NCBI RefSeq assembly: GCF_932526225.1
Contig: NC_064039.1
Coordinates: 620,001 to 684,000, forward strand
Length of the DNA: 64,000 nt
Reading direction: 5' to 3'
DNA from: Nematostella vectensis
Lineage: Eukaryota; Cnidaria; Anthozoa; Actiniaria; Edwardsiidae
Shown in pieces: positions 32,001 to 41,940 of the stretch. The notes under the pieces are model-generated. The model made no database searches and was not told the DNA's origin. It saw nothing but the letters and a program-made list of their open reading frames with translations. Numbering within the stretch: the stretch's first letter is position 1; every line of letters starts with the position of its first letter. The position numbers and the translations under genes were made by a program.

Positions 32001-35000
32001 AATTTCCTGAGAAAATAACAGCACAATTGTAAAACCATGGCCAAATCTTTATTAATGGTTTTGTTCAAAATTGAAAGACAAATCATGTAAAGAGATAATC
32101 ATCTAAACATCTGATATTTTGTATGTTTTTTTTTTCAATGTAAATACAGAATTGGTGACTGACTGATTTTTCAAACACCATTACTTCCAGGAGCTAGTTT
32201 AGCCCAGGTTTTCTAGCGCCTATGGATATTTGTTTGTTTGTTTTCTACTAAATACTTAGGGCTTTATTCTCTAAAGTACTCACCCAAAATTCTGCATATA
32301 ATTGCTTTGTATTGTCAACACATTCTCCAAGTTCTTCAAAGGTAATCAGTTTGGATTTTGCTGAAAGCTTTTCCTCAACAGGACTGCAACATAAACAAGT
32401 ATTGATATATTTCCAGTAAGCAGACCACTTTTGCAGGATAATTCTCTTAAAAATTGACGCTTTAGGGAGTTTTAGCAGAGATGCTGGCAACAAGGACAAA
32501 TGAAGGCAAATTTTAAATACAAAGCTTCCACGTTGTGGAATGATCTACAAACTCAAGCCAGGGGTTAAACTCACCTTTCTCGTATACTAGGTGCAGGTGA
32601 ACCCGGGCCAAGGTCAGTAGACGAAGATGTCAGGTCAAGAACCAGGGATGCTTTAGAACCACGTCTAGAAAAAAAACAAATAACAAATAATTTACGGCAC
32701 TTTACAAGGCACAATAAACTAAAGATATAAGAATACATAGGTGAGCTAACAGGCTTCTGTCCTGGTATAATAAGTACAATAAGGCAAGAGTTTACCTATC
32801 AGATAATGAGAGATGTGAGCCTGTCCATTTTCTAGGCTTGGGTGGCATGCCAGCAATGGTATACACTCGCCCAGCCTCTGGTTGGATCATACTGGCAGAC
32901 ATGGTCTTGATTGGGTGGACTGCAGGGTACAGCAGCTTCTCTGGGTCCACCTGCTTTGTCTGCTTGAGCTCCTCCTCAGCGCTGGATGACATGCGCCGGC
33001 GACACACAAGCTGCACATAGAAAACCCACAGATACATCAACCCATGCTTATCCAAAGGGTGAACTCTCTAGTGCCCAGTGGATAAAAATAGGTATGGGGA
33101 AGGGGACAGTCCCCCATTTACACCCTTTCAAACTGAAATCTTGAATTTTACTGTGTGTTTAATATACTTTACCCCTCTACCCTTGATGTTCCTTCAATAA
33201 ACACTTTGGATTGCTAAGTAAAATTTTTTGAAATTGAGTAATTCTATGAAAACCCAGGCAATGGCTAAGATGACAGAGCTCTCATACCCAGTATGAGCCT
33301 GGAAAGAGTTCATTACACAGAGGAACATACCAGGCGGCAGACAATGACTAAGATGATAGGGCACTTACACCTGTAGGGAGGTCTTCAGGGAAAAATACAT
33401 AGCAAGGTTTCAGGGTAAAAGACATAGCGATGCTCGTCAGGAAATTAGAAAAATACCCCTGAAAATACCTACATGACCAAAAAAGCTACGCTCAAAAGGC
33501 CCGATTTTGACCTGTAAAAAAATTATGAGCATCCCTATCAGGTTGAGATGGGAAGAACCCCTGACTTATACCCAGTATGGGCCTGAAACAACTTTAAATT
33601 AAAATGTAATAGGCAAACAATGGCCAAGATGATAAGGCACTTACCAGTATGTGCCTAGAAAGAGTTCCTTAAAGTAATACTTACCAGGCAGACAATGGCC
33701 AAAATGATAAGGCACTTTTACCCAGTATGTGCCTGGAAAGAGTTCCTTTAAGTAATACTTACCAGGAAGATAATGGCCAAGATGATAGGGCATTTATACC
33801 CAGTATGTGCCTTGAAAGAGTCCCTTAATACTTACCAGGCAGACAATGGCCAAGATGATAAGGCATTTATACCCAGAATGTGCCTGGAAAGAGTTCGTTA
33901 AAGTAATACTTACCAGGCAGACAATGGCCAAGATGATAAGAAGGACACTCATCCCTGCTACCACTGCCACAGGAAACCACATCTCTTGGTAAACAGCAAG
34001 ATCCATCTCTGGGGACTCCTTCAATGGGGTAAATCCAAATAAGGCATACTTGCAATGATTAATTAATCATGAATGGGTAATGACTATCATAGGAATGTTT
34101 GGCCTATAAGTGACTCGGCATGGGCCATCCTCGGAGACCCAGGGGTATTTTCCTCTAGCTTTTCACACGCGAGAAAAATAACCCCTGGGGAACAGTAAGG
34201 AACAAACTTGGCAAAAAAATCTAGGCCTATGGTGAGCTGTGATTGGCCGACCTCCCGAGGTCGACCAATCACAGGCGCGCTTCCCAAACAATGCACCAAA
34301 AATTTACATAAATTGTTCTGTGTTGGCTAGAGATCAAATATGACTTCTAGCGTGAACAACTTCTTATTCGAACGGCTAATTCCCGACATCACTTCAGCGG
34401 TAAAAAACATGTTTAGAGCGTCTTCATTGAAGCCAGAACAGCTTTGGGTCCTAGAGGGGTTTTACAAACGACAGGATGTTTTTGCTCAACTACCTCTACA
34501 GGGTTTGGAAAGAGTTAGATTTTTCAAGCCATGCTGAAAATGTGTGAGGGAACCCGATAGTTTTTGAAACTTGTCTTCTCCAGTAGATAATCCGTGACCA
34601 GTTCGCCATCTGAACTCAATCGGGATACGTACCGCTTTTTTTTTCCAACCCAAAGGACAATGACATTCTAGTCAAGGGAAAAGCAAGGATCATGCTTGGT
34701 AGTCACGAGTCATTCGGCAGTGAAGCGGTGAATCTATTTTACTTGGCACCAAAGTTTAAGCTTACAGAGAGGATGTAGTAGATCCTTGGCTTAAAAAATG
34801 TGCAAATAAAGTCCGTAAAACCATCTTTTGTGATACATTCCTTCCAGTAATCGAGGAGAGTTGTTCTCCAAGCAAATGCGATCTGAATAGCTCGTGCATT
34901 TTTTATTATCTGAGACTGTTTCCCCGCAAACACGGCAATAATTCCCGATTACCTTACATTTCTGAGTAGAGAAGGCTAACCCATTTTTTCTTCCTTAAAT

Positions 35001-38000
35001 AACAAAAGACAGAGCTGGCGAAACGGCAAAATATATCTAAACGCGTAAGATTTCCCACAGTGATTTGTCTCCAATTGATCGATGACAGCTTTAGACATGT
35101 TTTTTTTTAAATCCCCAAGGGACCCAGGCACCGTGACGGCTTTTTTGCCACTGTTCCCCAGGGGTTATTTTTCTCGTGAGTGAAACGTTAGAGGAAAATA
35201 CCCCTGGGTCTCCGAGGATGGGCATGGGCATATTTTCTATATCTTTTGTTTTATTTGCAGGATGCAACTAAAAGGAAACAGCATTGGGACACAAATCGAT
35301 TCTATGGACTTTACGTAATGATCAGCAGTTCACCTTTATTCCATATGCAGTGACATTGAACTGCTTTAGAAAGGGCCGCATTTCAAAGGTGTCTAGAGAT
35401 CGTGTGACATCTGGTGCTGGGATAAAGTTTGGAAGAGAAACTTCTCTGGTTGATTTGCAGTACACCTCCAGCTGGACTTTAGAAAGACTTATCTGAAAAA
35501 ATTCAATTTTTGGGATGTTAGCATCAAACATATGTATTACAATGATATCCTTCATCATCCAAACAAAGGGCACCCACAGTAACTTCACCACCATCCTTCT
35601 CCCCTAAAAATATGAGTATCACATAGTATTTTTTAATGTAAAACAAGGTTTCCTTTTTTTGGGAGGGTGGGGTGGGCAAGGGGGCTTGCTATAAGCTATT
35701 TCTTCATACTTGCCTCACCAAATAATTATTAATTACCATTTTACGGGGGATAACGGGGGGGAGGACTACCATAAAACCAGATTATATTCTGCATGGTCAA
35801 AGCAATTTTAAATTCTAGAAGATTGCTTTACCATTAGCTTGTAACTCGATAAAGCCATAATTATAAACTGCTTAGTACTTGATTTGTGGTTTATTGAAAA
35901 GTTTCAACCGCTGAGGGTTACCATTGGGTTTAGACCCTCTAAGGGAAACCAAATTAAATTAAAAAAAACTTTTCATTATTCCCTAAGGGATAGCAGAATC
36001 AAAAAACTATTTTAATATCCCCCAAGGGATAGCAGTTTTTAGGATTTTATAACCTAAAAGATAACTAAAATTTTTATGGCTAACATCCCCCCCCCCCTTG
36101 GGGTTCCATCCTTGACTTACCGGGGTGTTGTGGAGTATTTTGCAGTAAGCACCAGGAAAGAAATACCTCTTCAGGCTTTGAGATAGTTTTGAACTGAATG
36201 CTTTTTCTTGGTATAATGAAAACTCTTTCTGGTTGGTACCAATATTCTGTGGGAGGAAAATAATTGGGTCATCTAGACTCAATCATTTACTCAGAGAGTT
36301 TTTATAGTCTAGTATACAAGCCTCCTGCCTCGAATAGCAAAGCTAACTACCAGTTTCGTGAAGTTTTTTTAAGAATGTGGATCAGACTTGGGGTATTTTG
36401 ACATTTAAAGATCATTATCTTTATCACATAACAAACCAAAATTCAGATGCTTAGCACTTGTTTGACATATTTAAATCACTGTAAGTATTCCATACAACAT
36501 TCAGAAGCCTTAAAATTGAGCTTTTTGAGGATATCCCTAGCTAACATGACCTCTGTTGACATTTTCCAGGCAGCTGAAGTCCCTTTAGAAAAGAAATCAT
36601 GACTGGGTTCTCCATCTCTGTAAGTCTTTTCCAACAATTCAAGCAAGCAAATTTAGATGATCCTTTGTATTATCAAAACATCTCACAAATCCCAAAGTCA
36701 AGTTTCTAAGTAGATAACCAGTAATAACAAAGCTTGAATGTACTTAATTCACTAAAAACAGCACTGAATTGTAAGATAGGTAAAGCTTCACCTCAAAAGT
36801 AATTAAGTAATCTAGGTTCTTGACACTGTTATCAGACTGCCAGAATATGTCACCTTCATAATGGATATTGAACCCTACATTAAACACATGTGACTCTAAA
36901 CAAATGGTTTGAGATTGATTTCTATAAGAAAAGTTAAGAATGTTTAATCAGGATGATAGAACAGCTTGAATAAACACATTTAGCCTCAAAACAAGATAAT
37001 TATCTCCAATAACCTACAGTAACTCCCTACAGAGGAAACAATTTTTGAGCAACAGCAGTAAATAAAAAGAATATGTGGTTAAAATTAATTTCCAAAATCA
37101 TAAATGATATCTCTTGTGGGAAAAAGAAATGTTGTAGATATTAAACATATCTTTTGATGTATCTCTAAGTCATCTAATACTATCTCACAATGATTCAATT
37201 AACAAGCGTTTAAATGCAATGCTTTTACAGTGTGCAAGATTAATTAGAACAAATTGTGGCCTCACATTTTAGAAAACTGGTGATTGACTTCTGTACTTGA
37301 AAAGCTAATACTCTGTGAGTAGAGTCTCTTCTCTTTTCACCTTCCAGCTGGGGTGTTTTAATCATTAAAAATGTAAATGCTTCAAAGTAAATTATACAAA
37401 AAATAATTATCAAGAGCTGCATATTTTTAGCAAAGTAAGAATGGTGCCTTTAAATTCTGCACATATTATAAATTATTCTTTGAAGAGAAAGTTTTTTTAT
37501 TTATTTACAGTGTGATACTGGTCTACATGTGATCATCATTTAAGCCTGGACACAACAAATTTTGTAAACAGGTATGTTTATGAAGTGATGCTGCCTTTTT
37601 GTAACTCTTTAAAAAATAGAACTTGAAATGTATGCACGTCTCTAAACTTTGTAAATAGCACTGATAGAATTCTCAGTTAATTATAGAATATTTTTGGTCT
37701 TCTTTTTTAAATTCAATTGGCTTTTCTTTGCAAAGGATGAATGCTGTTAATAGTCAACTAAGAAATGCATTTTTTTTTTCAAATGACACAAAAAGAATGT
37801 ACTTCCATAGAACCAAATAAGTCAGATTTCTTTAACCATGAAAATAATTCTCAATAGAAGGAGTTAATGACAGAGCAATCCATGGCCAAAAAAAAATGAC
37901 TATCAAGATAATTCGCATTCTTTCACAAAGATTTAAATATACGATGAAATTAAATTGGCACTATATGCACCAAACTAAATACTGTAACATTTAGTGTCAA

Positions 38001-39778
38001 AAGACTCTAAACAAAAATGGTGTCAGAAGAAATTAAAATAGCTTCTATTGGAATTTTCTAACAAAAGCATGTCATTACACAATTACTGACATGTTTCAAC
38101 ACAAGGTTGAAAAGAATTTTGAATGCCTCTTCTACTCTGTTAGTACATAATGAACTTTTCAACCTTGTGTTGATTTATAGCTTGTCTACACCATGTCTGC
38201 CATCTAGTTTTTCTACAGCTTGTCTGTAGTCTATCTAGTTATACCATACGGTTCAAACTTTGGTACAAGATTTTTTATGGCAAATGAGAGAAAGTGTTCA
38301 ATATTGGATTTTGCTATGTTTTATGACACTTCCTTGTAACAAATGGCTAACATTATAATAACATTACTTCAGTAATCTTGTATCAGTACGGTATCATCAA
38401 ATGAATTATGGCAAAATACCGACTTTATATTTTGGATAAATGATTTCATTTTTAAAAGTACTCATCTACATAATTATATCAACTGGGACAGGAAACATAA
38501 TCATTTTAAGCATCATACGGTATCAAATCACCATAGAAGCAAAGTTAATGACATCTCAGAGGGTGGGTGGCAAAATGCAACAATTATTTTAAAGTTGAGA
38601 ATACACAGAAGGATATTCCAAAATGTCCGCTTTCCCTGAACTTATTCCCTTTTTTATCTTATGTAAAGAAAGAATTTACATTATGGCCTTGGCTTAGCGA
38701 CTTGAAAAAAAAAGTTTGCACATATCACGCCACAAAATAATTTAACACAACAATGGGAGATGTTTCGTTAATAATAAACTTTATGATAACAAATCCCCAG
38801 AGCGCCTATGGCTAGAGCAGTTTAGCGGGAAGTCGCAAAAATATTTCAAACCAACGTAAAACTCGAAGAGTTTTTTTGATACGGTGCTTATATTACAGCT
38901 GTAAACAAAACAAAAAAAATGAACCTTTGAGATAACCACAAAATAGTCGATTTATGATCGCGCAACCTGATCAAATTTATAAAAGGAAAATCTGACGAAA
39001 GATCATACAAGTGCCAGAGCGTTGCTAAAAATATTTTTTGGTAATTTTTTTTCTAAAAAAAAGCGGAAGTTTTATTCGCAAATGATATCAACCCTTCAAA
39101 TCTCCATTGTAATGACCTAAACTTACGTTAAGGGACGAAAAACGGGCAGGATATTGAATAAAAACAACCTACACAGTAAACATTTTCTCACTAAGAAGAC
39201 ACGACAGTTTGATGGTCGTGCCGGATACAACATTACAAAAAGTTATATCAGAGTTTATTTATGTACTCTGTATAACTCAAATCCTTACCAAGACTATAAC
39301 ATATCTCCGTGGAACATCCTCCATAATTTTCCCAGTCTTTTTGGAAGTAATATTCTTTCTTCTTTCCGACAGGTTCGAAACAACATCGCGGATTTTAATG
39401 CGATCTTCCGATGTTTTCGAGTTTAGAATTCTGCGTAGAACAAGTGTTCTAGAATTCTTATTTGGCGATAGATATATCCTACGTAGCTCTGTGTCTCTGG
39501 GGTCGTTCTCGTGGCGATTATTACGGTAAAACTCAGGTATTTCCATGTCATTTTGACTGTACGAACCAGCGTACGCCAATTCACTCACTGCCGAAAGAGA
39601 GAAACAAAACATTACAACCGAAGCTCAGAAAATTGTCTCAAAGATTATAATGCTTAGGTCTAAAATTATAAAACCTCAACCAAACTATACCTGGATGACT
39701 AAGCTTCAATGCTATTACACCATTCTTCGGAAACAAAAAGGGTAACAAGAGTAAAAATTCGAAAAGACGAACAACCAT
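29048..39778 (-). CDS. PTPRR: PTPRR-like receptor tyrosine phosphatase (KIM family)
   Basis: Coding exons in transcript order: 39778-39691, 39587-39289, (36874 or 36895)-36792, 36246-36121, 35492-35334, 34018-33914, 33010-32796, 32664-32575, 32383-32284, 32006-31925, 31408-31332, 31258-31121, 30992-30858, 30600-30440, 30215-30155, 29373-29321, 29189-29048; about 704 aa. It has a signal peptide ([16 protein letters not shown]), a SEA-like ectodomain and a TM segment ([19 protein letters not shown]). The kinase-interaction motif [12 protein letters not shown] fits the PTPRR/PTPN5/PTPN7 motif that docks ERK and p38. The PTP domain has [45 protein letters not shown] and QYEFV, all active-type. 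The phase between the second and third exons does not match, so a small exon in 36900-39288 is probably missed. Confidence 0.9.
29374..30154. other. PTPRR intron: content
   Basis: Carries the 73-bp palindrome at 29580-29652. Nothing else is recognised. Confidence 0.5.
29580..29652. repeat. Perfect palindrome, 35-bp arms with 3-bp loop
   Basis: The left arm begins GATATTTTTTCCTTGATC and ends GCTGTGTAT. CCC forms the loop. The right arm is its exact reverse complement. A transcript from either strand would fold into a long perfect hairpin. Confidence 0.95.
30295..30445 (-). repeat. Duplication of the donor of the PTP-signature exon
   Basis: The exon 30440-30600 ends GTGGTGCACTGTAG followed by GTAAGTGCGTG on the minus strand. 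About 90 bases into the intron a copy reads GACGGTGCACTGTAAGAG followed by TGCGTGACATG, then the same AACACATTCCGGGCATGAC. The copied donor is decayed. It is embedded in four copies of GGAATGTGTTAC. Confidence 0.75.
31409..31924. other. PTPRR intron, 516 bp
   Basis: No repeat or gene feature recognised. Confidence 0.45.
33240..33913 (-). repeat. 73-78-bp repeat copying the donor of the PTPRR TM exon
   Basis: On the minus strand the TM exon ends ATCTTGGCCATTGTCTGCCTG followed by GTAAGTATTA. Downstream copies of the exon end plus donor occur with boundaries at 33836, 33763 and 33685. Further decayed copies lie near 33612, 33340 and 33250. The spacings are 78, 73 and 78 bases. Copies decay with distance from the exon. 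Confidence 0.9.
34126..35220. mobile_element. Non-autonomous DNA transposon with 70-bp TIRs and 9-bp TSD
   Basis: The TIRs (34126-34195 and 35151-35220) begin CATCCTCGGAGACCCAGGGG and continue to CCCCTGGGGAACAG, with a few mismatches. GGCATGGGC flanks both ends exactly (34117-34125, 35221-35229). A 9-bp duplication suggests the Mutator superfamily (inference). It lies in a PTPRR intron. The interior has a small palindrome (TGTGATTGGCC with its inverse near 34228-34272) and a helicase-like pseudogene, but no transposase. Confidence 0.85.
34340..34700 (+). pseudogene. RecQ-like helicase fragment inside the transposon
   Basis: A 65-codon open frame contains [20 protein letters not shown] and LP. 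With a one-base frame change, the next bases read TGFGKS followed by a stop, then [18 protein letters not shown]...DVFA.LPTGFGKS..IFQ is the Q-motif and Walker A of RecQ-type helicases. Frame breaks and stops follow, so it is dead. The family call rests on this short stretch only. Confidence 0.55.
35493..36120. other. PTPRR intron, 628 bp
   Basis: AT-rich with a poly-C run near 36088 and imperfect copies of CCCTAAGGGATAGCAG at about 35981 and 36019. No gene feature. Confidence 0.45.
36875..39288. other. PTPRR long intron, probably hiding one small exon
   Basis: 2.4 kb of AT-rich sequence. The reading phase on either side (exon 39289-39587 ends in phase 0; exon ending 36792 needs one incoming base) implies an unseen exon of 3n+1 bases or a different splice choice. 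I could not place it. Confidence 0.45.
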
Positions 39779-41212
39779 CTTCCCTCCATCACAACTCTTT
39801 CTCGCCACGACTCCGAACGTTGAGTGAAAATATTAAAATTACGCATGCGTGAAAACACTCGAGTCACGTGATTTAAAGCACCTCTTGTTTACAGGTGAAT
39901 GTGGCAGGAGACAGTCTCAGGGATCAATTTGGTCTATGAGTATATTTTTTCACTTAATATTAAGGTTCAAGTATTCAGAAAAGAAACACAAAAAGGAACA
40001 CCGCACTACCTTGTTGTACCTGCCATTATATCAACAAGCACGTTCAGGAATTATTTTACAGAAGTGAATGGATGAATGAATAAAAAATGAAAATAACAAA
40101 ACACTTTTGCTATACACGATCTGGTGTCCTAGCGCCAAATTTCATGCAAATGGTTAACTTGAAGTAAAGGTATTGTTACATCCTCGGGGACACAGGGCGA
40201 CACGGACATCATAAAGTTGGAAAAGACGTCCTTTTTCCCTCTTTCTTTTGTCTTCGCGCAATCCCGCTTCCGGTCGCTGCGTCAACCTAGGTCAAAAGGA
40301 TGCTCAAAATAGAGTTCTGAACAACTTTTGAGAAAGCTTGTTTTACTGGCACCGATCTTCTTTCATTACTCCATTCACAGGAGTGGCAGATAAGCTTTTT
40401 TCAGCTATATAGTTAAGTATAATATATACAGTAAAATTTTCAACAGCTGTTCAGAGGATGAAAACAACAACAACAATAAAATCAGAAGGCGGGTGTCTTT
40501 TAGAGACTAAACTCTTCACAACTAGGTTTATCAAAACAAACGCTCAATTTGTAGTGGCAAGACATACAGGCAGGGTATACAAGGAGGAGGCACATTATTG
40601 CATTTAGTCTGAGCATTGTTTGTTTAAAAACGCGTGGTAATGTTTTGCCATTCATTCTTTTACTGGATCAGTTAGGAGTGTGATTATACTAGAGAACGTT
40701 GCGCCTTTTAAAGATACTGAATATACTTCATAAAATCATGACGTATGCAGGACATACCAAAGCCAATATACCCTCACCCGACCGAACAGGTATAACAGAA
40801 CCTTTCAGGAATAAAACGTCTCATTGTAGTTGTAGAGAGAGAAACCCTGCGGGCGTCAATCAGCCACAAATACTGCACCCCGACAACACTGGTTGGGTGA
40901 TAAAATCAACCGACGTAAAAGGAAATATAAAACAAGTGTTCTAGATGAGTTTATCCGGTTTACTTGACATATGTCATTGACCAACTTCTTGTTTTGCTGT
41001 AGGCAACCACTTCAGTAGTGTAAAATAGTGGTCGTTATATCGGAGCTGATCCTTTGGTAAATTATGCCTTTTTTAAATAAAACGACGAAGTTGGTCTCTT
41101 TAAAGAGCTTAGTTTAATGACTTGGATATAACTACAGTATTGAAGTAAGCTTTCCAGACAACACGAAATGAACACAATAATAAACAATTGCCGGTTCACA
41201 CTAAAGATGTTT
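39779..41212. other. Intergenic, PTPRR 5' flank
   Basis: The region holds the PTPRR promoter, unresolved. No gene is recognised. Confidence 0.4.
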
Positions 41213-41216
41213 TTTT

Positions 41217-41346
41217 AACGGAGGGCAGGGAAGGGGGGCGGACGACGGACGGAAAGGGTCAGGAGGGCAGGGAAGGGGGGCGGACGGACGGAAAGGGTCA
41301 GGAGGGCAGGGAAGGGGGGCGGACGGACGGAAAGGGTCAGGAGGGC
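41217..41346. repeat. 39-bp GC-rich tandem repeat (about 3 copies)
   Basis: The unit contains GAGGGCAGGGAAGGGGGGCG and GACGGAAAGGGTCAG. Confidence 0.92.
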
Positions 41347-41421
41347 ACATGCTACCACTATCGGGTTTTTTTCCTATAAATGCGCGGAAGGTTGGATAGC
41401 ATATAAGTTAATTTTGGATTC

Positions 41422-41590
41422 CCTGCTCACACGTAAGTGTTGTTATTTTTGTTTATTTAATTGTTTTGTTATTTGTGTTATAGTAAACAGGTTTTGATTC
41501 TCTTTGTATGCCTATTCAATAATGTTAAAAGTAGAAATTTGGCAGACGCTATTTCAAATCACTACGTTTATTCCAAATTGTTGCTTGTTC
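41422..41590 (+). repeat. Duplicate of the HTRA2 exon 3/intron 3 boundary upstream of the gene
   Basis: It matches 47212-47385 in the same orientation: CCTGCTCACACGTAAGTG against CCTGCTCACAAGTAAGTG. TTGTTATTTTTGTTTATTTA, CTCTTTGTATGCCTATTC and AATAATGTTAAAAGTA follow in both. About 10 bases are exonic in the parent, the rest intronic. Confidence 0.88.
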
Positions 41591-41927
41591 CCCTTACTAC
41601 CGGGTATGTGTATTTTGTTTTCTACATAAAAGCGCGGTTAACATACCTAAATATGAATCGAGCGTTACATGTATAAATCTATTGCTTGATGACGACATTA
41701 CACATTTTAAACGTTTTGTATTATTTTGCGGTACAAACACATCCACCGCCACTTTGGACTCCACCGCCTCTCCTGTAAATCAAAAGATGACTTGATGGAT
41801 TCAAATTTATGGCGTCATGATGTTGTGATATACTTGTATAAAGACTAGTATTTTTGTAATTACCTTCCAAAATGGGCTCGTGTGTGTTGAAACCACTATG
41901 GGTTCCCTGTGTGTTGAGTCGGATAGA

Positions 41928-41940
41928 CAAGATGGCGGCC
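41928..41940 (+). promoter_or_regulatory. YY1-like motif over the HTRA2 start codon
   Basis: CAAGATGGCGGCC is a full match to the YY1 consensus and includes the preferred ATG of HTRA2. YY1 sites overlapping start codons are common in animal housekeeping genes. Binding here is inferred. Confidence 0.5.

Noticed and set aside
39154-39529. Plus-strand frames over 39154-39529
   Set aside because: Opposite strand of the PTPRR-like ectodomain exon, which has phase-correct splice sites.
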